This document shows, piece by piece, positions 24,021 through 35,174 of a stretch of DNA of 64,000 nt. Every line of letters begins with the position of its first letter. Within the stretch, counting starts at the first letter, position 1. The notes under the pieces are model-generated. The model was not told where the DNA came from and made no database searches. It saw only the letters and a list, made by a program, of their open reading frames with translations. A program made the translations under genes and the position numbers. Source of the stretch: Sphingopyxis sp. FD7 (lineage in GTDB: Bacteria > Pseudomonadota > Alphaproteobacteria > Sphingomonadales > Sphingomonadaceae); assembly GCF_003609835.1 (NCBI RefSeq), contig NZ_AP017898.1, forward strand, positions 2,728,001-2,792,000. Reading direction: 5' to 3'.

Positions 24021-24902
24021 ATGCGCCTCCCCCACGCCGCCTTCATCGCCGGCGCCCTGACGCTAACCCTTGGAATCCCGAGTGTTTCGGCGATGCAGAC
24101 GAATGAGCCGGCCACCGGCACCAGTCCCTACAGCTATGCCGACATCGCCGACCTTGCCACCGCGGCGCCGATCGTGCTGCACGCGCGCATCCACCGCGCC
24201 GCCGCGCTGAAAGCCGAGCGTGCGCCCGGCGTCGCGCCCGCCCACACGCGATTCTATGTGGAGGCCGACGTCGTGCGCCTGATTCGCGGGAGCGATCCAC
24301 TGGCCGCACGAATCTCCTATCTGGTCGACCTGCCGGACGACGCGCGCGGCAAGCCCGCGAAGCTGAAGCGCAAGCAGCCGGTCCTGCTCTTTGCCCGTCC
24401 CGTCGCGGGCGCCGCCGCCGGAACGAACGACACGGGCAGCGTCCAGCTGGTCGCGCCCGACGCCCAACTGCCGTGGGATGCGGCGACCGAGGCGCGATTG
24501 CGTGCGATCCTGACCGAGCTCGTCAAACCCGGCGCGCCGCCCGCGATCACGGGCATCGCCAACGGCTTTCACGTCCCCGGCACGCTGCCCGGCGAGGGCG
24601 AGACGCAGCTGTTCCTGAACACGGCGACGGGCGAACCCGTATCGCTGACCGTGCTGACCGCCGCCGACGGGTCGCGGCGCTGGGCCGCGGCCTTCGGCGA
24701 GATTGTCGACGGGTCGGCGGCGGTCCCCGCGCGCGACACGCTCGCCTGGTACCGCCTCGCCTGCGGCCTGCCGCGCCAGTTGCCGCTGGACAAGCTGGCG
24801 GGCACCGCGCCCGCGGATCGGCGAAAGGCGGCGTCGGATTATGCCGTGGTGCTCGGCGCGCTCGGCGAATGCACGCGAACGCGCAAGCCACCGGAGGGAT
24901 AA
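24021..24902 (+). CDS. Exported protein of unknown function
   Basis: This 293-residue protein has a clear signal peptide (residues 1-22, ending IPSVSAMQ). The mature part has an ordered alpha/beta look: DIADLATAAPIVLHARI at the start, FYVEADVVRLIRG, KRKQPVLLFARPV and FHVPGTLPGEGETQLFLNT. No catalytic motif or known domain is recognisable. AGAGG lies 7 nt before ATG 24021, which I prefer to an upstream ATG at 24003. It is transcribed away from tonB. The palindrome at 23974 hints at control with the pectin locus. Confidence 0.75.
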   Translation: MRLPHAAFIAGALTLTLGIPSVSAMQTNEPATGTSPYSYADIADLATAAPIVLHARIHRAAALKAERAPGVAPAHTRFYVEADVVRLIRGSDPLAARISYLVDLPDDARGKPAKLKRKQPVLLFARPVAGAAAGTNDTGSVQLVAPDAQLPWDAATEARLRAILTELVKPGAPPAITGIANGFHVPGTLPGEGETQLFLNTATGEPVSLTVLTAADGSRRWAAAFGEIVDGSAAVPARDTLAWYRLACGLPRQLPLDKLAGTAPADRRKAASDYAVVLGALGECTRTRKPPEG

Positions 24903-25028
24903 GCCAGGGGATAAAGATCGGCTTCGGCGCGCGAAAGGCGCAGCGGGCTTGTCTCCAGTGGAAAAGCCGATAGGGCGGCGGCAATGACGGGGGCTGCCCC
25001 CGCGAGCCCTGGCCTGGAGTCTTTGATC

Positions 25029-26348
25029 ATGTCGTCCCCTGTCGCCCCGCCCGTCCCCCGCCCGCCGCTGCGCGTCGCGCTTGCCGGGATCGGTGTCGTC
25101 GGCGGCGGCGTCGTGCGGCTGCTCGAGGCGAATCGCGGGCTGATCGCGCGGCGCGCGGGTCGGCCGATCGAAATCGTCGCGGTGTCGGCGCGCGACCGGC
25201 ACAAGGATCGCGGCATCGACCTGTCCCCCTATCGCTGGGAAGACGATATGGACGCGCTCGTCGCGGCGGGCGACGTCGATGTCGTCGTCGAGATGATCGG
25301 CGGCGCCGACGGATCGGCGCTGACGCTGGCGCGCCGCGCGCTCGGCGCGGGCAAGGCGCTGGTCACCGCGAACAAGGCGATGATCGCGCATCACGGGCTG
25401 GATCTGGCGCGAATCGCCGAGGAAAAGGACACGCCGCTGAAATATGAAGCCGCGGTCGCGGGCGGCATTCCCGTCATCAAGGCGATCCGCGAAGGCGCGT
25501 CGGCGAACGAGATCGCGCGCGTCTATGGCATCCTCAACGGCACCTGCAATTATATACTGACCCAGATGGAACGGAACGGCGCGAGCTTCGCCGACGCGCT
25601 CGCGGCCGCGCAGGCCGAGGGCTATGCCGAGGCCGATCCGACCTTTGACGTCGACGGCATCGACGCCGCGCATAAATTGTCGATCCTCGCCGCGCTCTGT
25701 TTCGGGACGCGGCTCGACATCGGCGCGGTGACCGCCGACGGCATCCGGGGCCTGATCGCCGCCGACATCCGCGAGGCCGAAGCGCTCGGCCACCGCGTCC
25801 GCCTGATCGGCATGGCCGAACGGGGGGCGACCGGCCTCTACCAGCATGTCCAGCCATGCCTGGTGCCCGCCGACCATCCGCTCGCCTATGTCCCCGGCGC
25901 GCTCAACGCCGTGGTCGCCGAGGGCAATTTTGTCGGCCGCCTGTTCTTCGAGGGCGCGGGCGCGGGCGCCGGGCCGACCGCCTCCGCGATCGTCGCCGAC
26001 ATCATCGACATCGCGCGCGACGAATATGGCCCCGCCTTTGCGATGCCCGTCGATGCGCTCGACGCCGCGCCCGCCGCCGATGCCGGCGCGCGCGTCGGCA
26101 AACATTATGTCCGCCTGATCGTCGAGGACCGGATCGGCGTGCTCGCCGAGATCGCGGCGGCGATGCGCGACGCGGGCGTGTCGATCGAAAGCCTGATCCA
26201 GCGCGGCAGCGAGGATGGCAACGGCGTCGTCATCGTGCTGGTGACGCACGAGGGCCCGGCCCGCGCGATCCATGCGGCGCTCGCGGCGCTCGGCGCGTCG
26301 GAGCATGTCGTCGGCGCGCCGATGCACATGCCGATCCTGGCGCTTTGA
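25029..26348 (+). CDS. hom: Homoserine dehydrogenase
   Basis: This enzyme reduces aspartate semialdehyde to homoserine in methionine and threonine synthesis. The 439-residue protein has an N-terminal Rossmann motif ALAGIGVVGGGVVRLL, VTANKAMIAHHG, the catalytic core GILNGTCNYILTQM and YAEADPTFDVDGIDAAHK, and a C-terminal ACT domain (about residues 360-435, HYVRLIVEDRIGVLAEI) for threonine feedback. ATG 25029 was chosen by alignment to the family N-terminus; the ribosome site is weak. The hom, small exported gene, glpX order is typical of sphingomonads. Confidence 0.95.
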   Translation: MSSPVAPPVPRPPLRVALAGIGVVGGGVVRLLEANRGLIARRAGRPIEIVAVSARDRHKDRGIDLSPYRWEDDMDALVAAGDVDVVVEMIGGADGSALTLARRALGAGKALVTANKAMIAHHGLDLARIAEEKDTPLKYEAAVAGGIPVIKAIREGASANEIARVYGILNGTCNYILTQMERNGASFADALAAAQAEGYAEADPTFDVDGIDAAHKLSILAALCFGTRLDIGAVTADGIRGLIAADIREAEALGHRVRLIGMAERGATGLYQHVQPCLVPADHPLAYVPGALNAVVAEGNFVGRLFFEGAGAGAGPTASAIVADIIDIARDEYGPAFAMPVDALDAAPAADAGARVGKHYVRLIVEDRIGVLAEIAAAMRDAGVSIESLIQRGSEDGNGVVIVLVTHEGPARAIHAALAALGASEHVVGAPMHMPILAL

Positions 26349-26365
26349 ACTGTCCCTTCCTGCCG

Positions 26366-26462
26366 TCATCCCGGCGAGGGCCGGGATCTCGCCGGTGCGT
26401 CACACCGTAAGGGAGAGATCCCGGCCTTCGCCGGGATGACGAAGTGAGTTGCCGGGATGACG
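26366..26462. repeat. Paired inverted REP-like repeat, family A copy 2
   Basis: Arms 26366-26390 and 26415-26439 are inverted copies of the 25-bp family A unit. GCCGGGATGACGAAGTG is then repeated in direct orientation up to 26462, a small local duplication of the arm end. Confidence 0.85.
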
Positions 26463-26469
26463 AAGTGGG

Positions 26470-26937
26470 TTAATGTTCCGGCTCTTCCGAGGGCGGCGGC
26501 GTTCCCGTCTCGGGATCGGTGCGTTCCTTCGCCATCTCGTAAAGCGCATTATATTCGGGGCCGGGCGCATAGCGGCCGCCGATCGAGATCCAGTTATAGG
26601 GCAGCTTGTCGAGGCTCATCGCCCGCGCTTCGGCGCGCGGCAGCTTCGGCGACGCCTCGCGGCCGACGCCCGCTATCGCGCGCAGTTCGGGAGTCAGCCG
26701 GTGGCGTTCGGTGTCGGTGCCGCAGACGGTGATCGTCCCGTCACCGGCAGGCTTGCAGCGCCGGATCGGATCGACAAGCTCCCTGGCATTGGCGACCGCG
26801 CTTTCGGCATCGCGCGGCGGCGGCGGCGCGGGCGGCCCCTGCACCTGCGCCCCCGCCGTCACGGGGATGACGCATGAGAGCGCGAAAGCCGCGGCGAATC
26901 GGGCGAAGCATTCTCGACAAGCGGGGCGGCGCGCCAT
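26470..26937 (-). CDS. Small exported protein of unknown function
   Basis: This 155-residue protein has a probable signal peptide (RFAAAFALSCVIPVTAGAQ) followed by a proline-rich stretch. A region contains LVDPIRRCKPAGDGTITVCG, and residues near the C-terminus read LPYNWISIGGRYAPGPEY. The two cysteines 12 residues apart probably form a disulfide. This type recurs between hom and glpX in sphingomonads as far as I recall, but no function is known. It is divergent from glpX with 54 bp between start codons. Confidence 0.75.
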   Translation of the reverse strand: MARRPACRECFARFAAAFALSCVIPVTAGAQVQGPPAPPPPRDAESAVANARELVDPIRRCKPAGDGTITVCGTDTERHRLTPELRAIAGVGREASPKLPRAEARAMSLDKLPYNWISIGGRYAPGPEYNALYEMAKERTDPETGTPPPSEEPEH

Positions 26938-26991
26938 ATGGCGCCCACCATGCCGAAGGGGCGCAGCAAGTAAAGACGGAGAGTGGCGGAA

Positions 26992-27963
26992 ATGACGAAA
27001 AGCGGCAGCAACCTCGACCGGGTGCTCGTGCTCGAAATGGTGCGCGTCACCGAAGCCGCGGCGATCGCCGCCGCCCGGCTGATCGGCCGCGGCGACGAGA
27101 AAGCCGCCGACGCCGCCGCGGTCGAGGCGATGCGGGGCGCCTTCAACACGCTCTATATGGACGGCACGATCGTCATCGGCGAGGGCGAGCGCGACGAGGC
27201 TCCGATGCTCTATATCGGCGAGAAGGTCGGCAATGCGCCCGGCAAGGGGCCGAAGATCGACATTGCGGTCGACCCGCTGGAAGGCACGACGATCACCGCC
27301 AAGGCCGGCCCCAACGCGCTCGCGGTGCTCGCGATCGCCGAGGAAGGCTGCCTGCTCAACGCGCCCGACGTCTATATGGACAAGCTGGCGGTCGGCCCCG
27401 GCTATTCGCCCGACATCATCGGGTTCGACAAGAGCGTGCAAGAGAATGTCGCCGCGGTCGCGCGCGAAAAAGGCGTCGCGCCCGAAGAGATTATCGTGTG
27501 CGTGCTCGACCGCCCGCGCCACGAGGCGATCATCGCCGAACTGCGAGCGATCGGCTGCGGCGTGGCGCTGATCCCCGACGGCGACGTCGCCGGGGTGATC
27601 GCGACGACCAACCCCGACACCAATATCGACCTCTATATGGGGTCGGGCGGCGCGCCCGAGGGCGTGCTCGCCGCCGCGGCGCTGCGCTGCGTCGGCGGCC
27701 AGTTCAAGGGCCGCCTGCTGTTCCGCAACGACGACGAGCGGCTGCGCGCCAAAAAATGGGGGATCGACGATCTCGACCGCGTCTATGATCTCGACGATCT
27801 GGCGAGAGGCGATGTGATCTTCGCCGCGACGGGGGTGACCGACGGGTCGCTGCTGCGCGGCGTGAAGCGCCGCCGCGGCGGCGTGCTGACCACCGAAAGC
27901 GTCGTCATGCGCGCTTCGTCGGGCACGGTGCGCTGGGTGCGCGGCGAGCATCGCGCGGGCTGA
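26992..27963 (+). CDS. glpX: Class II fructose-1,6-bisphosphatase
   Basis: This enzyme removes the 1-phosphate from fructose 1,6-bisphosphate for gluconeogenesis. The 323-residue protein has the GlpX motifs IGEGERDEAPML, AVDPLEGTT (D94 and E97 as metal ligands), DGDVAG and RNDDERLRAKKWG. ATG 26992 is 10 nt from GGAG; a GTG at 26983 is in frame but too close to it. The gene makes metabolic sense next to a uronate pathway that feeds pyruvate and triose phosphate, though its place beside hom is a general feature. Confidence 0.95.
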   Translation: MTKSGSNLDRVLVLEMVRVTEAAAIAAARLIGRGDEKAADAAAVEAMRGAFNTLYMDGTIVIGEGERDEAPMLYIGEKVGNAPGKGPKIDIAVDPLEGTTITAKAGPNALAVLAIAEEGCLLNAPDVYMDKLAVGPGYSPDIIGFDKSVQENVAAVAREKGVAPEEIIVCVLDRPRHEAIIAELRAIGCGVALIPDGDVAGVIATTNPDTNIDLYMGSGGAPEGVLAAAALRCVGGQFKGRLLFRNDDERLRAKKWGIDDLDRVYDLDDLARGDVIFAATGVTDGSLLRGVKRRRGGVLTTESVVMRASSGTVRWVRGEHRAG

Positions 27964-28050
27964 CCCTTTGCGGGCGCTCATGCGGCCCGGTCGGGCGCGC
28001 CGACGCAAGGCTTTGCCTTGGCGCGCCAGCCTTGCTATCGGCGGCCGATA

Positions 28051-30351
<2,301 letters not shown>

Positions 30352-30410
30352 GCGCAAAAGCGCGCTGCCGTAAATCCCTTCTTTACTCCCCGCACCCTAG
30401 GCATGGGTAA

Positions 30411-32123
30411 ATGGGGAAAGGTCGCACAAAACCCGCTGTTATGCCTATTGATCGAACCGGCGAAGACCGGCCTTTGTTGTTTGTCGGCTGGATCGACGCG
30501 CTGCCGGTGCCGGCCGCGCTGGTCAGGCCGATGGCGCGCGGCAATTTCCGCCTCCACGCGAGCAACGCCGCTTTCGACCGGCTGAGCCTGTCGCCGGTCG
30601 GCGCCGACGCGCCGATCGAGCTTCTGCGCGCGGTCGAACGCGCATCGCAACAGCCGGGCGAGGCGCAGGAGTTTTCGTGCCAGCTGGGCGAGGGACCGGC
30701 AGCGCGCGACCTGCGCGGGCATATCGGCCCGCTGCCCACCGAAACGGACGACGACGGGCTTTTTCTGCTGACGCTGATCGATCGCACCCAGGAAATGATG
30801 ACCGAGCGCAACCTGCGCCGCGAACTGGTGTCGGACAGCCTGACCGGCCTGCCCAACCGCGCGGGGTTCGAGGAACTGGTCGAACAGCGCGCGCATGGCG
30901 AGGCCTCCGGCGCCGACCATGCCGTGCTGCTGCTCGACCTCGCACGCTTTTCGCGCATCAACGAACATATCGGCCCGATGGCGGGCGACGAGCTGATCAT
31001 CACCGTCGCGCGACGGCTGAAATCGAGCCTGCGCAGCGGCGATATACTGGCGCGCACCGGGGGCGACGAGTTCGCAATTTCGACGCGAATCGTCGGCGGA
31101 CGCGCCGATGTGCGCGAAATGGCGCGGCGCATCCGCGGCTGTTTCGACCATCCGTTCCGCATCGGCGAGCTGAAGGTCAGCGTCGATTGCGCGCTCGGCT
31201 GTTCGATCCTGCCGACCGACGAAATCGACGTCGCGGACCAGATCCGTCACGCGCAGATCGCGCTCAAGCGCGCGAAACAGACCGATCGCATCGAAATCTA
31301 TGAGCCCGAAGCGGCGATGCTGTCCGACAACCGCTTCGGACTCGAAACCGAACTGCGCAACGCGATCGAGGAGGATCGGCTGCACCTCGCCTTTCAGCCG
31401 CTCGTCGAGATGGCGACCGGGCGCGTCGCGGGGTTCGAGGCGCTCGCGCGCTGGGACAATGGCAGCGGCGTCGCGGTGTCGCCGACCGAGTTCATCCCGA
31501 TCGCCGAGGATTCGGGGTTGATCGTCCCGCTCGGCCAATGGGCGATCGGCAAGGCGGCGGCAGTGCTCGCCGACTGGGACCGGCAGAACGGCGGACAGAT
31601 CGTCAACGCCTATTTCTCGGTCAATGTCTCGGCGATCCAGCTGGTGCGCGACGATGTCGCCGGGGTTGTGCGGCAGGCGCTCGAAAAACACGGTATCGGC
31701 GGCGAACGGCTGATGATCGAACTCACCGAAAGCGCGATCATCGGCGATCCCGACCTGGCGCTGTCGGTGCTGCGCGAACTGAAGGCGCTCGACGCGCGCG
31801 TCGCGATGGACGATTTCGGCACCGGCTATTCAAATCTGGCCTATCTGCAGCGGCTGCCGATCGACGTGCTCAAGATCGACCGCAGCTTCGTCGAGCATAT
31901 GGTCGACGACCGCGACAAGGTGGCGATCGTCCGCACCATCCAGAGCCTCGCCGAAGTGCTAGGGATGAAAACCACCGCCGAGGGGGTCGAGACGACCGAT
32001 CAGGCGCGGCTGCTCTCGGCGCTCGGTTGCGACTTCGGGCAGGGATATTTGTTCGCGCGGCCGATGGATGGCGAGGCCGCGCTCGACTATTGGCGGCGGT
32101 CGCTCACACGGCCGATCTTCTGA
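30411..32123 (+). CDS. PAS-GGDEF-EAL cyclic-di-GMP protein
   Basis: This 570-residue cytoplasmic protein has an N-terminal PAS-like region (residues 20-130) and a GGDEF domain with intact TGGDEF (217-221) and an RxxD inhibitory site RSGD (208-211). The EAL domain has FEALARW, LTESAI, DDFGTGYSNLAYL, KIDRSFV and AEGVET. Both catalytic signatures look complete, so it may make or break cyclic-di-GMP depending on the PAS signal. The start is uncertain: ATG 30411 gives the listed protein, and ATG 30441 is also possible; neither has a strong ribosome site. Its 3' end overlaps cca by 37 bp on the opposite strand. Confidence 0.9.
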   Translation: MGKGRTKPAVMPIDRTGEDRPLLFVGWIDALPVPAALVRPMARGNFRLHASNAAFDRLSLSPVGADAPIELLRAVERASQQPGEAQEFSCQLGEGPAARDLRGHIGPLPTETDDDGLFLLTLIDRTQEMMTERNLRRELVSDSLTGLPNRAGFEELVEQRAHGEASGADHAVLLLDLARFSRINEHIGPMAGDELIITVARRLKSSLRSGDILARTGGDEFAISTRIVGGRADVREMARRIRGCFDHPFRIGELKVSVDCALGCSILPTDEIDVADQIRHAQIALKRAKQTDRIEIYEPEAAMLSDNRFGLETELRNAIEEDRLHLAFQPLVEMATGRVAGFEALARWDNGSGVAVSPTEFIPIAEDSGLIVPLGQWAIGKAAAVLADWDRQNGGQIVNAYFSVNVSAIQLVRDDVAGVVRQALEKHGIGGERLMIELTESAIIGDPDLALSVLRELKALDARVAMDDFGTGYSNLAYLQRLPIDVLKIDRSFVEHMVDDRDKVAIVRTIQSLAEVLGMKTTAEGVETTDQARLLSALGCDFGQGYLFARPMDGEAALDYWRRSLTRPIF

Positions 32124-33301
32124 TCGACCAGCTCGGCGACGCGCGCGGCGCCGGGAAAATCCTCCGCCACCCACGCCGCCTCCACCGCCTTCAGGATGCG
32201 CGCCACTTCCGGCCCCGCGGCGATGCCGCGCGCGACGATGTCGCCGCCCTTCAGCGGCAGCGCCGGAACCTGCCAATCGGCGAGGGCAGGAAGCGCCGCG
32301 GGGTCGCCCGCGAGCAGATGCACATCGCGCGCCGCGTCGACGCCGATCGCGTGCGCGAGCTGGCGCACCGGGCGCGCGACATCATGGCGATGGCCGCCAA
32401 GCGCGGCGAGATGCTTGCGCTGGCGCGTCGACAGGCGCAAACGGCTCGCCACCTGTTCGGCGATCGCGGCATCGGCCGGGAGCAGCGCGGCGAGGCGGCG
32501 GAGCGGCGCCGGCGGGATGCCCGCCGCGGCTTCGCTGGCGAGCAGCCGGTCGAGCGTCGCGGCAAAGCCCGTGTCGAGTTCGGGCAGCAGCACCGCGAAA
32601 ATGCCGTCACCGTGCATCTGCGCGACGATCGCGCGCGGGTCGGGGAGCGCCAGTATCTTGGTGAGCTCGTCGGCGATGCGCTCGCGCGACAGGCTTTTGA
32701 GCGACTGGCGCGCCGCGACGACCGCGGCGTGGCTGGCGGGATCGAGGTCGCCGCGCCCGAAGCGCGCGGCGAAGCGATAGAAGCGCAGGATGCGCAGATG
32801 ATCCTCGGCAATGCGCGTCGCGGCGTCGCCGATGAAGGCGACGCGCCCGGCCGCCAGATCGGCGAGGCCGCCGAACCAGTCGTCGATTTCGCCGCTATCG
32901 GGATCGGCATAGAGCGCATTGATCGTGAAATCGCGCCGCGCCGCATCGCCCCGCCAATCGTCGGCAAAGGCCACCGTCGCGCGGCGGCCGTCGGTCGCGA
33001 CGTCGCGGCGCAGCGTCGTGATCTCGTGATGATCGCCGCTGGCGATCGCGGTGACGGTGCCGTGCGCGATGCCCGTCGGGATCACCTTGATCCCCGCCGC
33101 CTCGAGCCGCCGCGTCACCTCCTCCGGCACCAGCGGGGTCGCAAGGTCGATGTCGGTGACGTCCAGACCCAGCAGCGTGTCGCGCACCGCGCCGCCAACG
33201 ACCTTGACCGCGCCGCCATCGGCAGCAAGCGCGGCGACGATGCGGCGCAGCCCCGGCCGCTGGCGCCATGCCGCATCGGGCAGGCACGTCACCGGTGCCA
33301 C
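32087..33301 (-). CDS. cca: CCA tRNA nucleotidyltransferase/poly(A) polymerase family
   Basis: This 404-residue class II nucleotidyltransferase adds or repairs the CCA end of tRNAs. The head has GGAVRDTLLG and catalytic aspartates in TDIDLATP (DxD), then RRDFTINALYAD, and the neck shows EDHLRILRFYRFAARFG. The C-terminal half is helical with no HD phosphohydrolase motif. It overlaps the upstream CoA pyrophosphatase stop by 13 bp and follows it in a DUF1285, NUDIX, cca operon. Which of CCA or poly(A) addition it performs cannot be settled from the sequence, but CCA is expected as no other candidate is visible. Confidence 0.92.
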   Translation of the reverse strand: MAPVTCLPDAAWRQRPGLRRIVAALAADGGAVKVVGGAVRDTLLGLDVTDIDLATPLVPEEVTRRLEAAGIKVIPTGIAHGTVTAIASGDHHEITTLRRDVATDGRRATVAFADDWRGDAARRDFTINALYADPDSGEIDDWFGGLADLAAGRVAFIGDAATRIAEDHLRILRFYRFAARFGRGDLDPASHAAVVAARQSLKSLSRERIADELTKILALPDPRAIVAQMHGDGIFAVLLPELDTGFAATLDRLLASEAAAGIPPAPLRRLAALLPADAAIAEQVASRLRLSTRQRKHLAALGGHRHDVARPVRQLAHAIGVDAARDVHLLAGDPAALPALADWQVPALPLKGGDIVARGIAAGPEVARILKAVEAAWVAEDFPGAARVAELVDQKIGRVSDRRQ

Positions 33302-33873
33302 CCCGCGGGCAGGCGCCGCGCCAGATTGACGATGATGCCCGCGGTCACGCCCCAGATCCGCCGTCCCTGCCAGTCCATGTCATAATAATGCCGGTCCTGT
33401 CCCTGCCAATGCGCGTGCTGGCGCGCATAATTGTCGGGGTCGAACAATATGTCGAGCGGCACCTCGAACCAGTCCTCGACCTCGTCGGGATTGGGGTCGA
33501 GCGGCAGGTCGGGCGGGATGACGCCCAGCACGGGGGTGATGCGATAGCCGCTGCCCGACCGATAGGGCTCGGTAACCCCCGCGATCATCACGTCGCGGCG
33601 GCTGAGGCCGATCTCCTCCTCCGCCTCGCGCAGCGCGGCGTCGATCGCGTCACGGTCGCCGGGGTCGATCTTGCCGCCCGGAAAGGCGACCTGCCCCGCG
33701 TGGCTGCGCAACCATTGCGGCCGCTGGGTCAGGATGACGCCGGGGTCGGCGCGATCGGTGAAGGCGATGAGCACCGCGGCATCGCGCAGCGTCGGCGTGC
33801 CCAGATAGGCCTCGTCCTCCCCCGGTCCGGGGAGCAGATTGGCGAGCGCGTCGCGCAATTTGGCGGAGAGCAT
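33289..33873 (-). CDS. CoA pyrophosphatase (NUDIX)
   Basis: This 194-residue NUDIX hydrolase of the NudL/UPF0035 group has LRSHAGQVAFPGGK followed by the NUDIX box ending REAEEEIGL. It is predicted to cleave CoA to phosphopantetheine and 3',5'-ADP. Its ATG touches the last base of the DUF1285 gene, and its stop overlaps the cca start. The DUF1285-NUDIX-cca order is a conserved alphaproteobacterial operon. Confidence 0.93.
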   Translation of the reverse strand: MLSAKLRDALANLLPGPGEDEAYLGTPTLRDAAVLIAFTDRADPGVILTQRPQWLRSHAGQVAFPGGKIDPGDRDAIDAALREAEEEIGLSRRDVMIAGVTEPYRSGSGYRITPVLGVIPPDLPLDPNPDEVEDWFEVPLDILFDPDNYARQHAHWQGQDRHYYDMDWQGRRIWGVTAGIIVNLARRLPAGWHR

Positions 33874-34457
33874 CAGCGGTCGACCAATGGAAATTGCGCG
33901 CCGTTCGACCAGATCGCGATGGGATCGCCGCCCTCCGCCAGCGCGATGTCGGCGAGTTCATAATAGAGCGCCCGGTCAATCCGCGCCTCGAGCCCGTTGC
34001 CGATTGCGCCGCGCACATGCAGCCGCGGGTCGGGATGGTCGGGGTCGCGGCCGAAGCTGAGCGGGTGATCGGCGCCCGCGAGTATGAGGTCGTCGGTGTC
34101 GAGGCGAAAGATGAGTTTGCGCGTCGCGCCGGCGCCTTCGCTCTTCATCTCGACCGCGCGAAAGGGCGTGTCCTCGACCGCGATGACGAGCTTTTCGGCC
34201 GGGGTGACAAGAACATGGCTGCCGTCGGCCTCGCGGCGGAGGATCGTCGAGAAGAGTTTGACCATCGCGGGCCGGTTGATCCGCCCGCCCTCATGATACC
34301 AGCTGCCGTCGGCGCGGATTTCCATCGCGCTGTCGCCGGTGCGCTCGGGGTGCCAGCTTTCGACCGGCGGCAGCTTCCGCGCGGCGAGCAGTTCGGCGGC
34401 CTCGGCCAACGAGAGCTGCGAAAAATCCTTGGGGAGCGAGGGCGCGAAGCTGACCAT
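33873..34457 (-). CDS. DUF1285 family protein
   Basis: This 194-residue protein of unknown function is recognised by LPPVESWHPE, IRADGSWYHEGGRI and VRGAIGNGLEARIDRALYYEL. The family forms a two-domain beta fold with no known activity. I chose ATG 34457; an in-frame GTG at 34484 adds nine residues. It is the first gene of the operon with the NUDIX hydrolase and cca. Confidence 0.85.
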   Translation of the reverse strand: MVSFAPSLPKDFSQLSLAEAAELLAARKLPPVESWHPERTGDSAMEIRADGSWYHEGGRINRPAMVKLFSTILRREADGSHVLVTPAEKLVIAVEDTPFRAVEMKSEGAGATRKLIFRLDTDDLILAGADHPLSFGRDPDHPDPRLHVRGAIGNGLEARIDRALYYELADIALAEGGDPIAIWSNGAQFPLVDR

Positions 34458-34643
34458 CCACCCGACATAGGAATGTGCGGGCACAAGTAAAGCCGCACCT
34501 GGAGGAGACGATGGAGACTATCGCCAAATACCATGCCGCGCGACCGACGGAGGGCGCCGGTTTTGGCGGCGCGATCAGGCCGCCCTGGCCGATGCCCGAA
34601 GATGGAGACGGCCGGTGGTCGAGATTTCCTATCCTGACAGCGT

Positions 34644-34671
34644 CGCCATTCCCGCGAGCGCGGGAATGGCG
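34644..34671. repeat. Short palindrome between DUF1285 and a membrane gene
   Basis: A perfect 13-bp inverted repeat CGCCATTCCCGCG (34644-34656 with 34659-34671). The CATTCCCGCGAGCGCGGGAATG type is a common dispersed repeat. Confidence 0.65.
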
Positions 34672-34712
34672 GGCGTTCGGTATGTCCCTTCCCTACCCCT
34701 CAGCAGACATAT

Positions 34713-35153
34713 TCAGCGCAGCACGCCATTCGCCGCCTGCGCGCGCGCATAAAGGAACAGCGCGATCACGATCACCCAGATCACCGCGGTAAAGATCATC
34801 GGGAACGTCCCGAACATCCGCTCCAGGTCGCCATAGTGCATCCCGAACTGATAGATGCTGCTGATCGCCAGCCCGACGAGCGACAACAGAAAGGCGGTCA
34901 CCGCATGGCGGCTGCGCGCGAGCAGCAACACCGACCCCAGCACCGATCCCCACACCCCCAACGCCCAGCCGACATTGGCCCAGAGCGGAAAATTATAGAA
35001 ATACGCCTGCTGTTCGGGCGTGAACGCCGCCATATAGCCGGGATTCTTGAGCTTGGTCATCACATAGTCGAACGCGCCAAAGGCGTTCCACAGCAACGAC
35101 ACGATCCCCACCACCCACAGGTGCAAGGGCGTCTTTACGGCATCCGTCATCAT
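34713..35153 (-). CDS. Small four-helix membrane protein
   Basis: This 146-residue integral membrane protein has hydrophobic segments at about residues 10-30, 55-78, 85-102 and 115-138. Between the first two lies a loop KNPGYMAAFTPEQQAYFYNFP. Similar alphaproteobacterial proteins are often labelled sugar-transporter-like without evidence. It is transcribed in the same direction as and 21 bp after the TetR gene, so it could be the TetR target. An ATG three bases downstream (35150) is equally likely as start. Confidence 0.8.
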   Translation of the reverse strand: MMTDAVKTPLHLWVVGIVSLLWNAFGAFDYVMTKLKNPGYMAAFTPEQQAYFYNFPLWANVGWALGVWGSVLGSVLLLARSRHAVTAFLLSLVGLAISSIYQFGMHYGDLERMFGTFPMIFTAVIWVIVIALFLYARAQAANGVLR

Positions 35154-35174
35154 CGTCTCCCCCCTCCAGAAAGA

